This document shows positions 1 to 7,702 of a stretch of DNA of 64,000 bases, piece after piece. Location: the NCBI GenBank assembly GCA_035292685.1, contig DATDPP010000031.1, forward strand, positions 1-64,000, written 5' to 3'. The notes beneath the pieces are model-generated. The model was not told the DNA's origin. It was given only the letters and a program-made list of their open reading frames with translations, and ran no database searches. The position numbers and the translations under genes were made by a program. This stretch comes from JALYNX01 sp035292685 (GTDB lineage Bacteria; Actinomycetota; Acidimicrobiia; Spongiisociales; ZC4RG35). The number at the start of each line of letters is the position of its first letter. Position 1 is the stretch's first letter.

Positions 1-297
1 GAGCCCTTGAAGCGCTGGAAGCTATCCGACGTCGACCTGGAGGAGCACCGTATGTATGTGCCCTACTCGATGGCCAAGGACATGACTTTCCAGCACACGG
101 ACATCAAGCAGGCTCCCTGGTATGTGGTGCCCTCGGACGACAAGCTGCGGGCGCGCCTGAACTGCATCAGCCACATCCTCAACCAGTTCGAATACCAGGA
201 CCTCACCCCTGATCCGGTGGAGCTCCCGGCCATGGAGGACATGGCCTATGTCAGGCCGCCGTTCCACGAGCAGACCCTGGTGGACCAGGTCTACTAG
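1..297 (+). CDS. Polyphosphate kinase 2 family protein, C-terminal part
   Basis: The 5' end lies outside the window; about 98 C-terminal residues are visible. They include the family segment RWKLSDVDLE, then an AKD, then HTDIKQAPWYVV and a DDK...ARLNCI stretch, which are typical of the PPK2 C-terminal half. PPK2 enzymes move phosphate between polyphosphate and nucleotides (ADP/GDP or AMP) in the cytoplasm. The Walker motifs that would separate PPK2 subclasses are missing, so substrate preference cannot be judged. The next gene is convergent and ends 24 bp downstream. Confidence 0.88.
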   Translation, partial: EPLKRWKLSDVDLEEHRMYVPYSMAKDMTFQHTDIKQAPWYVVPSDDKLRARLNCISHILNQFEYQDLTPDPVELPAMEDMAYVRPPFHEQTLVDQVY

Positions 298-321
298 AAC
301 GCGGAGACCGTCCCCGCCCAC

Positions 322-1362
322 TCACCGCACGAGGAACCCCTGCCCGAGGGAGTCCTTGGGGTCGATCCAGTACTCGCTGCGCCCGATGATGTGCGCCCGC
401 CCCCCGATCTCGGGGATCACGGCCGGATGACCGCCGTACTCGGTGGCCTCCACCACCGATCCGGTGAAGGTGCTCCCGACGATGCTCTCTACCACGATCG
501 TCTCGCCGACATCCAGGTCCCCTCGGGCGTGGTTGATGGCGAGCCGCCCGCTGACACCGGTGCCGGTTGGGGAGCGGTCGAGCTCGCCTTCGGCAAAGGT
601 GCAGACGTTCCGGGAATGATGCCCCGTGTCCTCGGCGGGCCCGAAGAAGATCACCCCGTAGAGGAAGCTCAGGTCGGCTTCGAGGGGATGGCGGATCTCC
701 CTCGATGCGATGACCGCTTTCTTGATGGCACGACCGGTCTCGATCAAGCGGGAGGCGTCGGCGGGGCCACAGGTCAGGCCAACCTGGGAAACGTCGACGT
801 AGGCATAGAACGCCCCGCCAAAGGCCAGGTCGTAGCGGAGCTCGCCGATGCCGGGGACTTCGACCGTGGCATCGAGTTCGACCACGAACGAGGGCACGTT
901 GCGGAAGCGGACCGTGCCGACCGCACCCCCTTCCACGCTGGCCGTCGCCATGACCTGTCCGGCGGGGGTGTCGATGCCGATCGTGGTCTCCGGCCCGGAG
1001 ACCGGGAGGATCCCGGTGTCCAGCGCAACCTTGGTCAAGGCGATGATCCCGTGCCCGCACATCGTCGAAAAGCCGGCGTTGTGCATGAAGAGGACCGAGA
1101 GGTCGCTGCCCTCCATGGTGGGGGACCCGATCAACCCCCCATACATGTCGGCGTGGCCCCTCGGCTCCCACATCAGGATCCGGCGTAGACGGTCAAGATG
1201 GGTTTCGGCATATCGGCGCCGCTCGAGGACGGTCCCACCCTCGGGCTGTGGCACGCCTGAGATCACCACCCGGAACGGCTCTCCGCCGGTGTGGGAGTCG
1301 ACAACTGTCACCCGCTGCCACCCGGAGGGCGGCTGCCAGTCGAGGGGTGCGTCGAGGTCCAT
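322..1362 (-). CDS. trans-L-3-hydroxyproline dehydratase (proline racemase superfamily)
   Basis: A 346-aa member of the proline racemase fold. The first catalytic Cys is in NAGFSTMCGHG (C102). The second catalytic site reads DRSPTGTG, with Thr (T266) where racemases and 4-hydroxyproline epimerases have Cys. The Cys/Thr pair marks the dehydratases that convert trans-3-hydroxy-L-proline to pyrroline-2-carboxylate. The ATG at 1362 was chosen because an upstream extension to 1443 would overlap the divergent gene at 1413, and homology begins just after this ATG (VTVVDSHTGGEPFRV). No dedicated catabolic partner sits beside it. The specificity call rests on the Thr. Confidence 0.88.
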   Translation of the reverse strand: MDLDAPLDWQPPSGWQRVTVVDSHTGGEPFRVVISGVPQPEGGTVLERRRYAETHLDRLRRILMWEPRGHADMYGGLIGSPTMEGSDLSVLFMHNAGFSTMCGHGIIALTKVALDTGILPVSGPETTIGIDTPAGQVMATASVEGGAVGTVRFRNVPSFVVELDATVEVPGIGELRYDLAFGGAFYAYVDVSQVGLTCGPADASRLIETGRAIKKAVIASREIRHPLEADLSFLYGVIFFGPAEDTGHHSRNVCTFAEGELDRSPTGTGVSGRLAINHARGDLDVGETIVVESIVGSTFTGSVVEATEYGGHPAVIPEIGGRAHIIGRSEYWIDPKDSLGQGFLVR

Positions 1363-1412
1363 TCGACACCGAGAATAGGGATGCCCCCCGGCCCCTGACC
1401 TACCATCCGCCG

Positions 1413-2186
1413 GTGACCACTGTTGCCGACGTTCTCGCCTCATTGGCGGCCACGATCCGTCCCGAAACCGCAGCCAGTTGGGACCCGGTCGGGCTCCAAC
1501 TCGGAGACCGCGATGCCGCGGTGGCGTTGATCGGCGTATGTCACGAGGTCACCGAAGCTGTGGTGTTGGACATCGAAGCGACGGCCGTCGATCTCCTGAT
1601 CACCTATCACCCCCTTCTCTTCGCACCGGTCAACCGCCTGCTCGACGGTCGTTCGCCCGTGGCCCGAGCAATGCGTCTCCTCCGGGCCGGGATCAACGTG
1701 GCGGTGGCTCACACCGATTTCGATGCCGCGCCGGGAGGGGCTGCCGACTCCCTCGCCCACGCCCTCGGGATCGCCGACCCGGTCCCCTTCGGCGCCGATG
1801 AGTACGAGGGACGGCCCGACATCGGACGGGTGGGCGGTTACCGGGGCAGTCTCGGCGACCTGGAGCAATTGGTGGCTCGGACCCTGGGGTCGTCCTCGCA
1901 GCGGGTGTCTGGCGACCCATCGGCCGTGGTGAGCAGGGTTGCGGTCGTGCCCGGTTCGGGCTCGGACCTGATTGCGGAGGCCTCGCGACTTGCCGACGCC
2001 CTTGTCACGGGTGACGTCGGCCATCACAAAGCCGTCGCCGCACTGGATGCGGGCCTGTCAGTCATAGACCCCGGTCACATCGCAACCGAACGCCCCGGGT
2101 TGGGATCCCTGGTCCACATGACTCGTTCCCTCACGGGGGTGGAGGTGGTCGACCTGACCCATCTCGACCCACAGACTTGGCATTGA
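1413..2186 (+). CDS. Nif3-like dinuclear metal-centre protein (GTP cyclohydrolase I type 2/NIF3 family)
   Basis: A 257-aa protein with the family landmarks in order: SWDPVGLQLGD near the N terminus, the metal-binding TYHPLLF, AHTDFDAAPGG, then VTGDVGHHKA and DPGHIATE near the C terminus. Nif3 proteins are hexameric toroids with a two-metal site; their physiological substrate is not settled. GTG 1413 is chosen because a -10-like TACCAT (1401-1406) ends 6 nt before it, which suggests a leaderless transcript. The following zinc-ribbon gene starts 23 nt after the stop, and this gene pair is common in actinobacteria. Confidence 0.9.
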   Translation: MTTVADVLASLAATIRPETAASWDPVGLQLGDRDAAVALIGVCHEVTEAVVLDIEATAVDLLITYHPLLFAPVNRLLDGRSPVARAMRLLRAGINVAVAHTDFDAAPGGAADSLAHALGIADPVPFGADEYEGRPDIGRVGGYRGSLGDLEQLVARTLGSSSQRVSGDPSAVVSRVAVVPGSGSDLIAEASRLADALVTGDVGHHKAVAALDAGLSVIDPGHIATERPGLGSLVHMTRSLTGVEVVDLTHLDPQTWH

Positions 2187-2209
2187 GCCACAGCTACCCT
2201 CCCGCCTCA

Positions 2210-2917
2210 ATGGAGACCACGAGCCTTGCCGATTTGCTCGATGTCCAGGACCTGGATTCTCAGATCGATCGTCTCCTCGACCGGCGCAAGTCGCTACCCG
2301 AGCTCAAGGCCTACAAGGAGGCGCACGAGACACAACTCTCGCTGGAGAATGAGTTGGCCGAGGCCTCCGCAGCCCTGAAGACCATCGAACTCGACTTCGA
2401 CAAGAACGAAGGCGAGTTGGAAATGTTGGAGAGCAAGCTCACCGAACACGAGACCAGGCTCTATGCCGGTGGGATGAGCGCCCGTGAGACCGAGTACATG
2501 CGTCTCGAAGTGCAGAGCCTGAAAGGGCAACGCTCGGCGATGGAGGAGCGGGTGCTGGCGCTGTTAGAGGATCTGGATCCGGTCCGCGACACCGTCCAGA
2601 GACTCGTTGCCGAAGGAGCGGCCGTGGGGTCGGCCAAGGAGGGCCTGGAGAAGGTCATCAAGGCCGAGTGGGCCCAGATCGACGCCGAATTGGCGCGCAA
2701 GGAGGAACGGAAGAAGGAGGCCATCGCCCCGATCCCGTCGGATCTGCTCGAGATGTACGAGAAGCTCCGGTTGTCGAAAGAAGGGGTGGCGATAGGAAGG
2801 TTCGAGCACGGCGTCTGTGGTGGATGTCACATGGCGCTCTCCGCTGCCGAAGCCGTCGAAGCGCTCGACGCCGAGATCCCACGGTGTGTCCACTGCCGTC
2901 GGATCCTGGTCCCTTGA
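2210..2917 (+). CDS. C4-type zinc ribbon domain protein with long coiled coil
   Basis: A 235-aa protein. Residues about 10-170 are highly charged and heptad-like (Lys/Glu/Leu rich), predicting a long antiparallel coiled coil. The C terminus carries CGGC and, about 20 residues later, CVHC, a four-Cys zinc ribbon. This is the DUF164/zf-RING_7 architecture, usually found beside Nif3 as here. The molecular role is unknown; nucleic acid binding is often supposed. An in-frame TTG at 2177 would overlap the Nif3 gene; ATG 2210 is preferred, with a TACCCT box upstream. Confidence 0.85.
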   Translation: METTSLADLLDVQDLDSQIDRLLDRRKSLPELKAYKEAHETQLSLENELAEASAALKTIELDFDKNEGELEMLESKLTEHETRLYAGGMSARETEYMRLEVQSLKGQRSAMEERVLALLEDLDPVRDTVQRLVAEGAAVGSAKEGLEKVIKAEWAQIDAELARKEERKKEAIAPIPSDLLEMYEKLRLSKEGVAIGRFEHGVCGGCHMALSAAEAVEALDAEIPRCVHCRRILVP

Positions 2918-2920
2918 GCG

Positions 2921-3460
2921 ATGCTCCTCTGGCACGCGGGGGCAACCCTGTGGCTATTCCGATGGATCTTTCGGGACCCCAAGGTCGATGTGAGGTTTCT
3001 CCTCTTCGGGGCGTTGCTCCCGGATCTGGTCGATCTGATGGTGGGGACCATCATCCTTCCCGAGCGCTTCTCGACCGGCGAGATCTACTTCCACTCCCTG
3101 CTGGTGCCGACGTTGTACACCGCGGTGGTCTTGCTCACCACCAGGCGAGGCCGAAGACGTCGCGCCTTCATGGCGGTTGGAGTGGGCTGGCTGTTTCACC
3201 TCCTCCTGGACGGCCTGTGGATCGACCCCGAGGTCCTCTTCTGGCCGTTCTTCGGCTGGGACATCACGGCGGGAGAGATGCCGTTTTGGCCCTCAGCCTG
3301 GCAGCGGGCGCTGGGCGATCCCTGGCGTTGGGTGCTCGACGCGGTGGGTCTGGGCTATTTGATATGGCTGTGGTTTGCCACCGGGCTCACCGATCGGGAG
3401 CGACGGGTCACCCTCTACCGCACAGGGCGCATCCCCGACCTGGTTGCTGAGGATGCCTAG
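2921..3460 (+). CDS. Integral membrane protein resembling YdjM-type metal-dependent hydrolases
   Basis: A 179-aa protein with about four hydrophobic segments. Polar residues sit where the YdjM/LexA-binding membrane hydrolase-like family places metal ligands: LLPDLVD (about residue 32), FHSLL (about 57) and HLLLDGLW (about 92). The start is 3 nt after the zinc-ribbon stop, so it is probably co-transcribed with it. The family assignment comes from motif spacing only and the function is unproven. The C terminus is a short basic cytoplasmic tail. Confidence 0.65.
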   Translation: MLLWHAGATLWLFRWIFRDPKVDVRFLLFGALLPDLVDLMVGTIILPERFSTGEIYFHSLLVPTLYTAVVLLTTRRGRRRRAFMAVGVGWLFHLLLDGLWIDPEVLFWPFFGWDITAGEMPFWPSAWQRALGDPWRWVLDAVGLGYLIWLWFATGLTDRERRVTLYRTGRIPDLVAEDA

Positions 3461-4115
3461 GCAGGCTGCCCTCGCTCTTCTGGTGTTGATCGTTCTGGCC
3501 TGCGGCGGAGGCGAGGACACCGAGACGTCGATCACCCGCGGCCCGGGCGCCGGATCTGCCGCGGCCGCGGTCGAGGAGCTCCACGGCCTTCTCGTCGACG
3601 GCGACTTTGCGGGGGCCAGTTCTCTGGCCATGCCCGGTCAGGCCGTCCTCGCCTCGTTGGCTGAGGGCGCCAGCGCTGGTGAGGTTGCCGATGCCTTGCA
3701 GCAAGGCGATGAGGCGATCGCCGCCAACTTCTGGAGCGGGTTCGCCCAGGGATTCGGCGAGGTGTTGTCGGGTGAAGTCACCGTTGAGGAGATCGGCCCT
3801 CGAGACCAGTCGGGTGTCGAGTTCTACCTGGTCAGCTTCACCCCGGGGTCCGGCCAAACACAACGTCTGGTGACCCAGGATGTCGACGGGCATCGCTTGG
3901 ACCTGTTTGCCTCTTTCGGGGCGGGTCTGGCCGATCGCCTCATTTCCCCGGTCGAGATCCTCGTCGAGTCTCCGACCGGAGACAACGGGGTGGTTCTCCG
4001 GGCACTCAAGGGGGTGGTGCCTTCCCTTCTCCTGGCAGCCTCCGATGAGAGCCTCGGCCCGGAGGCAGTTCAGAACGTGCTCAAACTCGTGGAGATAATC
4101 ACCCGGGTCGGCTGA
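3453..4115 (+). CDS. Putative lipoprotein of unknown function
   Basis: A 220-aa protein. The ATG at 3453 overlaps the stop of the preceding gene by 8 nt and gives a clean lipoprotein signal: positive N terminus, hydrophobic core and lipobox VLAC at C17, followed by GGGEDTET. The mature part is about 200 residues and rich in Ala, Gly, Glu and Leu, with no motif I recognise. Its helical look resembles small actinobacterial substrate- or lipid-binding lipoproteins, but this is not a firm match. It is the last gene of the 1413-4115 co-directional run. Confidence 0.7.
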   Translation: MPRQAALALLVLIVLACGGGEDTETSITRGPGAGSAAAAVEELHGLLVDGDFAGASSLAMPGQAVLASLAEGASAGEVADALQQGDEAIAANFWSGFAQGFGEVLSGEVTVEEIGPRDQSGVEFYLVSFTPGSGQTQRLVTQDVDGHRLDLFASFGAGLADRLISPVEILVESPTGDNGVVLRALKGVVPSLLLAASDESLGPEAVQNVLKLVEIITRVG

Positions 4116-4127
4116 AACGCCTCGCCG

Positions 4128-5111
4128 TCACAGGTTGCGCAACCTTGGCAGGACGTCACTGCCCAGCAACCGGATCAGTTCGGGCTGGTCCAGGGAGCCC
4201 ATCTGGATAGTGACGATGTCGGCGCCCAGATCGTCGACGAGGGGGCGATAAGCGGCGACGATGTCATCGGGGGAACGCACCATGGTGTACCGGCCCAGGA
4301 TCTCGTCTCGTGGCATGAGGTCGGCCATTTCTCTCAGATCGACCGGATCGACCGCCTCCAGCCGTCCGGGTGCCCGCAGCCCGCGCCAGGAGTAGAGGGC
4401 CCGCCAGGCCTCGTCCTCGCTGTCGGCGAGGATCGCCCATCTGGTGGCCAGGATGATGGGCTCGGGGCGCCCCGCCGCGGCTGCCGCCCCTCGTGCCGGC
4501 GTCACCACCTTTTCGGCAGTCTCAACGGGGTCTTTGACCGAGGTGATCACGCCCTGGGCATGTTGGCCGGCGAGGGTCGCCGATTTCGGCCCTCCTGCCG
4601 CCATCAGTATCGGGACCGGGCCCACCGGTGGGGAGTAGAGCTTGGCCCGATCGGTCCGGTAGTGCGTGCCCTTGAAGGTCAGCTTCTCCCCGTCGAGCAG
4701 ACGTCGCATGATCTCGAGAGCCTCCGACATGCGCTCGTTTCGCTCGACGTAGTCGGGGAACTGGTATCCGAGCGGGCCCTCGTTGATGTTCTCGCCGGTT
4801 CCCACCCCGAGTGTGAAACGGCCTCCGGAGAGGCGGTCGAGGGTGGCCGCGGCTTGGGCCACGACTCCGGGGTGATAGCGGAATAGCGGAGTGGTGACCC
4901 CGGTGGCGAGCTCTATGTGCTCGGTGACGGCAGCCATCGCTCCCAGGGTGGAGAAAGCGAACCCGGCCGCGGAGGAATCGTCGACCCAGGGATGGAAGTG
5001 CTCGGACACGACCACCATGTCGAATCCGGAGTCCTCGGCGATCCGGGCATGCTCGACCAGGACCTCGGGCTGCCACTGCTCGTGGCCGCAGAAATAGGCG
5101 AACTTGGTCAT
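4128..5111 (-). CDS. LLM-class F420-dependent oxidoreductase (G6PD-like subfamily)
   Basis: A 327-aa TIM-barrel flavin/F420 oxidoreductase of the luciferase-like monooxygenase superfamily. It shows VVVSEHFHPW near residue 35, the LATGVTTPLFRYHP segment, and GVGTGENINEGPLG, typical of the TIGR03557-like F420 group that includes F420-dependent glucose-6-phosphate dehydrogenase relatives. ATG 5111 is preceded by an AAGGGA ribosome site. Cofactor use (F420 rather than FMN) is inferred from the subfamily and the actinobacterial setting. The substrate is unknown. It ends 13 nt from the convergent lipoprotein gene. Confidence 0.85.
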   Translation of the reverse strand: MTKFAYFCGHEQWQPEVLVEHARIAEDSGFDMVVVSEHFHPWVDDSSAAGFAFSTLGAMAAVTEHIELATGVTTPLFRYHPGVVAQAAATLDRLSGGRFTLGVGTGENINEGPLGYQFPDYVERNERMSEALEIMRRLLDGEKLTFKGTHYRTDRAKLYSPPVGPVPILMAAGGPKSATLAGQHAQGVITSVKDPVETAEKVVTPARGAAAAAGRPEPIILATRWAILADSEDEAWRALYSWRGLRAPGRLEAVDPVDLREMADLMPRDEILGRYTMVRSPDDIVAAYRPLVDDLGADIVTIQMGSLDQPELIRLLGSDVLPRLRNL

Positions 5112-5150
5112 GGGCGTCCCTTCGAAGCCGTGTCCGTCCCCACCCCCCCA

Positions 5151-5198
5151 TTCTCGCGCGGGGATCGCGGCCCATAGGCCGCGATCCCCGCGCGAGAA
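5151..5198. terminator. Perfect 22-bp palindrome with 4-nt loop
   Basis: Arms 5151-5172 and 5177-5198 are exact reverse complements (both G/C rich) and enclose the loop CATA. It lies 17 bp past the stop of the minus-strand gene at 5216 and 40 bp upstream of the minus-strand oxidoreductase start. It most likely ends transcription of the 5216 gene. No U-tract follows on either strand, so it would not be a textbook intrinsic terminator. Confidence 0.6.
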
Positions 5199-5215
5199 CA
5201 GGATGCACGCCCAAC

Positions 5216-6886
5216 CTATTGGTAGGAGACGAAGACCGGCACCGGCTGTTTGGCAATGGTGTAGGCGGGAGTTGCGGTCACGGGGTCCATCTCGAAGAAG
5301 TTCTTCCAACCCCAACGCCAGTGGGCTTGCTCGGTTCCCTCGGTGAGGACGGCGTAGGTGTCGTCCTTGGTGGGGATGGGCCCCTGGCCATCCATCTGGA
5401 TGACCATTTGTAGCTCCGGCCTCTGCTTGAGGGTTTCCCGGTCGACGATCATGCGACTAAGGAATTGTTGGATCAGGAGCATCTTCTGGGGCAGGGCGTT
5501 GTCCCGCACCAGATCGGCCAGCCAGTCGACCACGGTGTTCACCTCGGCCGCGGTGACCCGGCCGGTTTGCACCAGGTGGACCTGATCGGATTCGATCCGC
5601 CATTCGGGGTCGAGGGCGAGACCCACGAACGGGAGCTTGAGCAGCTCCTCATATTGCTTGGCTTGGGTCAGGAAGTCCTCCCGACCCGGTTGCAGGTCGA
5701 GGACGATGTACATCCCGTTTTCCTCGGCGACCCGCACCCATTCGTCATAGGTGGATATGGGCCATTCGAAGCTGTAGTCGCTGTCTTCGGTCGCCTTGGC
5801 GCTGGCGACACTGGCGATCATCTCGAATGTTGGGATGATCTGATAACCGTCCGCCCCGTACTCGGCGAGGAAGGGCTGCATTCGGGCGAGGGTTTCCTCC
5901 GGGCCCTGATGGCCGAGGACGCCCAACCCGGTGGTCTCGGGATGCCCGTAGAACGCGACGTAGCGGCGGGGCTGGTCTTCGGGATAGACAGAGAACCCTC
6001 CACCGGGGACCTGTTGACCCCTTACCAGCACTGCCATCTCCCAAGGATCGGCCTGGGGAACACTCCCGACATAGCGGATCGATTCGGGGCTTCTCCCGGC
6101 GAGTGCGGTGCTCACTTCAGGGTGGCCGAGGATGTCGGCCGGGTCATAGGCGACGACGGCGGCGCCGACGGCTCGCCCGGTGCCTGAGGCGGAGAGGATC
6201 GCAACCGGGCTCGATGCGTCCATGAGCCAGATCGATTGCGCCTCGTTAGGTTGCGCCAGGCCCTCGAGGATCTGAATGGGCTCGAATACCGGCACGACCG
6301 GAGCCGAAGTCGAGGTGGGGGAGGTCTGGGGAAGCACCGCCCGGTCCCGGGCGTTTATGGCGCCGACCGTCTCGACGATTGTCGAGGCGTCGGGGGTGGA
6401 AGGGAGACGCAGTTCGTCGGTGATGCCGAGGGCGAGCTTGGTCTCTTCGATGGCGCTGCCGATGCTGTGTCGCAGGACGATCGCGTCGGGAGGGGTGACC
6501 ACTTCGAGATCGCCGATCAGATGGACTCGAGTCGGCTTGAGCCTCCCCAGCTCGGCTGGCAGCTGGTCGTTGGGATGGAGCAGTGGCCCGCCCAGGGCGG
6601 CGGCCAATTGGGCTGCTGCGGCGACCTCGCTGACGTCAGACTCGCCGACCACCACCACATCGTTGGCACAACGGAAGATCTCACCTGACATCGCGAGAGC
6701 GTCTCCTGCCACCGTGCCAGTGGCGATGGGGGCGGTGCCGCCGGTGACCTGCACACACTCCCGGTCGGCGGGCGTTGTGGATGTCACTTCGGTGGCCGGG
6801 TCGGTGGTTTCAGTGGGGGTGTCACCGGCGATGATGCTGCATGACACAACCGTCAGCGCGACGAAGGCGAATCGGATGGTTTTCAT
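5216..6886 (-). CDS. Lipoprotein with cell-wall-binding-repeat-2-like N-terminal region and conserved C-terminal domain
   Basis: A 556-aa exported protein. ATG 6886 gives a signal peptide ending in lipobox VVSC (C16), followed by a Thr/Glu-rich linker. Residues about 60-140 look like half of a CWB2 (cell-wall-binding repeat 2) unit: DVVVVGESDVSEVAAAAQL, GGPLL, then LKPTRVHLIGD. The C-terminal roughly 260 residues start at YVAFYGHPETTGLG and contain alternating strand/helix patterns with LALDPEW, suggesting a barrel-like domain whose function I do not recognise. Binding to the cell surface is inference. A palindrome follows the stop. Confidence 0.7.
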   Translation of the reverse strand: MKTIRFAFVALTVVSCSIIAGDTPTETTDPATEVTSTTPADRECVQVTGGTAPIATGTVAGDALAMSGEIFRCANDVVVVGESDVSEVAAAAQLAAALGGPLLHPNDQLPAELGRLKPTRVHLIGDLEVVTPPDAIVLRHSIGSAIEETKLALGITDELRLPSTPDASTIVETVGAINARDRAVLPQTSPTSTSAPVVPVFEPIQILEGLAQPNEAQSIWLMDASSPVAILSASGTGRAVGAAVVAYDPADILGHPEVSTALAGRSPESIRYVGSVPQADPWEMAVLVRGQQVPGGGFSVYPEDQPRRYVAFYGHPETTGLGVLGHQGPEETLARMQPFLAEYGADGYQIIPTFEMIASVASAKATEDSDYSFEWPISTYDEWVRVAEENGMYIVLDLQPGREDFLTQAKQYEELLKLPFVGLALDPEWRIESDQVHLVQTGRVTAAEVNTVVDWLADLVRDNALPQKMLLIQQFLSRMIVDRETLKQRPELQMVIQMDGQGPIPTKDDTYAVLTEGTEQAHWRWGWKNFFEMDPVTATPAYTIAKQPVPVFVSYQ

Positions 6887-6948
6887 GGGGAACCGCGAGG
6901 CAGGGTAAACCTGGTCCGGATTCAACTTCGGCGTTGTGTCAAGGGTGG

Positions 6949-7626
6949 TCAGAAGAGGGTTTCCGGCTCCGTCTTCTCCAGCAACTCCGGGCCGTTGTTG
7001 CGGACCGAGTTCACCTTCTTCGAGACCTGGTGCTCCATGATCAGGTCAGGGTCGATGGCCCGGATCAGCGTCCTTGCGGTACCGGTGTCCCGAAGGTCTC
7101 GGTCCAGCCAGGCGTCCCAGGATTCGGGCACCAGCGAAACAGGCATGCGGTCATGGATGTCACGGATCACACCGGCAGCCGAGGTGGTGATGATGGAGCA
7201 CGATCTATCCCATAGGTCCCCGATCTTCCTTGTCGACCAGATCCCGGCGAACGCCATCGGGAATCCATCGGCCCGATAGACCCAATGCGGGGCGCGTCCC
7301 CGATCGGCCGGCTCCCATTCGTAGAAGCCGTCGGCAGGGATGAGACAGCGGCGACGGGCAAACGATTCGCGGAAGGCGGCCGAGGTGTCAACCGTCTCTG
7401 CCCGAGCGTTGATGTGGATCTTCTTGTCGTCTTCGGCGTAGTAGGGGACGAGACCCCAGCGCATCGTGTCGAGGAACCGTCTTCCGTCACGCTCGGCGAT
7501 CACGTAGATCGAATCCGTGGGTGCCACATTCCAATTCGGGGCCAGCGGATCGGTGGCGACATCGTCGACTCCGAAGTACTCGGCGTAGAAGTCGAGATCC
7601 CCGGTTATGGAGAACCGCCCGCACAT
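6949..7626 (-). CDS. SOS response-associated peptidase (SRAP, YedK/HMCES family)
   Basis: A 225-aa protein. It begins MCGRFS, so processing exposes Cys2, the residue that crosslinks to abasic sites in single-stranded DNA. Other family landmarks follow in order: NVAPT, MRWGLVPYYA, INARAET, CLIPADGFYEW (catalytic Glu) and HDRMPV (catalytic His). The protein shields abasic sites during replication. The first Met of a longer frame (7800) would overlap the divergent gene and lacks homology, so ATG 7626 is used. No SOS box is visible in the divergent upstream region. Confidence 0.93.
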   Translation of the reverse strand: MCGRFSITGDLDFYAEYFGVDDVATDPLAPNWNVAPTDSIYVIAERDGRRFLDTMRWGLVPYYAEDDKKIHINARAETVDTSAAFRESFARRRCLIPADGFYEWEPADRGRAPHWVYRADGFPMAFAGIWSTRKIGDLWDRSCSIITTSAAGVIRDIHDRMPVSLVPESWDAWLDRDLRDTGTARTLIRAIDPDLIMEHQVSKKVNSVRNNGPELLEKTEPETLF

Positions 7627-7670
7627 GGCTCGGACCGAAGCTAATCGCTCCGCGGGCTCTAATCGGGCCA

Positions 7671-7698
7671 CCCCAGGAATGCTGGACTTATCCTGGGG
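7671..7698. promoter_or_regulatory. Dyad overlapping a -10 box upstream of the CBS/nucleotidyltransferase gene
   Basis: CCCCAGGA (7671-7678) and TCCTGGGG (7691-7698) are perfect inverted repeats separated by 12 nt. The -10-like TATCCT (7689-7694) overlaps the right arm and ends 8 nt before GTG 7703, so the transcript is probably leaderless. The dyad could be an operator. Direct repeats CTAATCG lie further left, toward the divergent SRAP gene. Confidence 0.5.
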
Positions 7699-7702
7699 CG
7701 AC

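Noticed and set aside
6910..6950. TTGACA on the minus strand upstream of the 5216 lipoprotein gene as its promoter
   Set aside because: No acceptable -10 at normal spacing; left unassigned.
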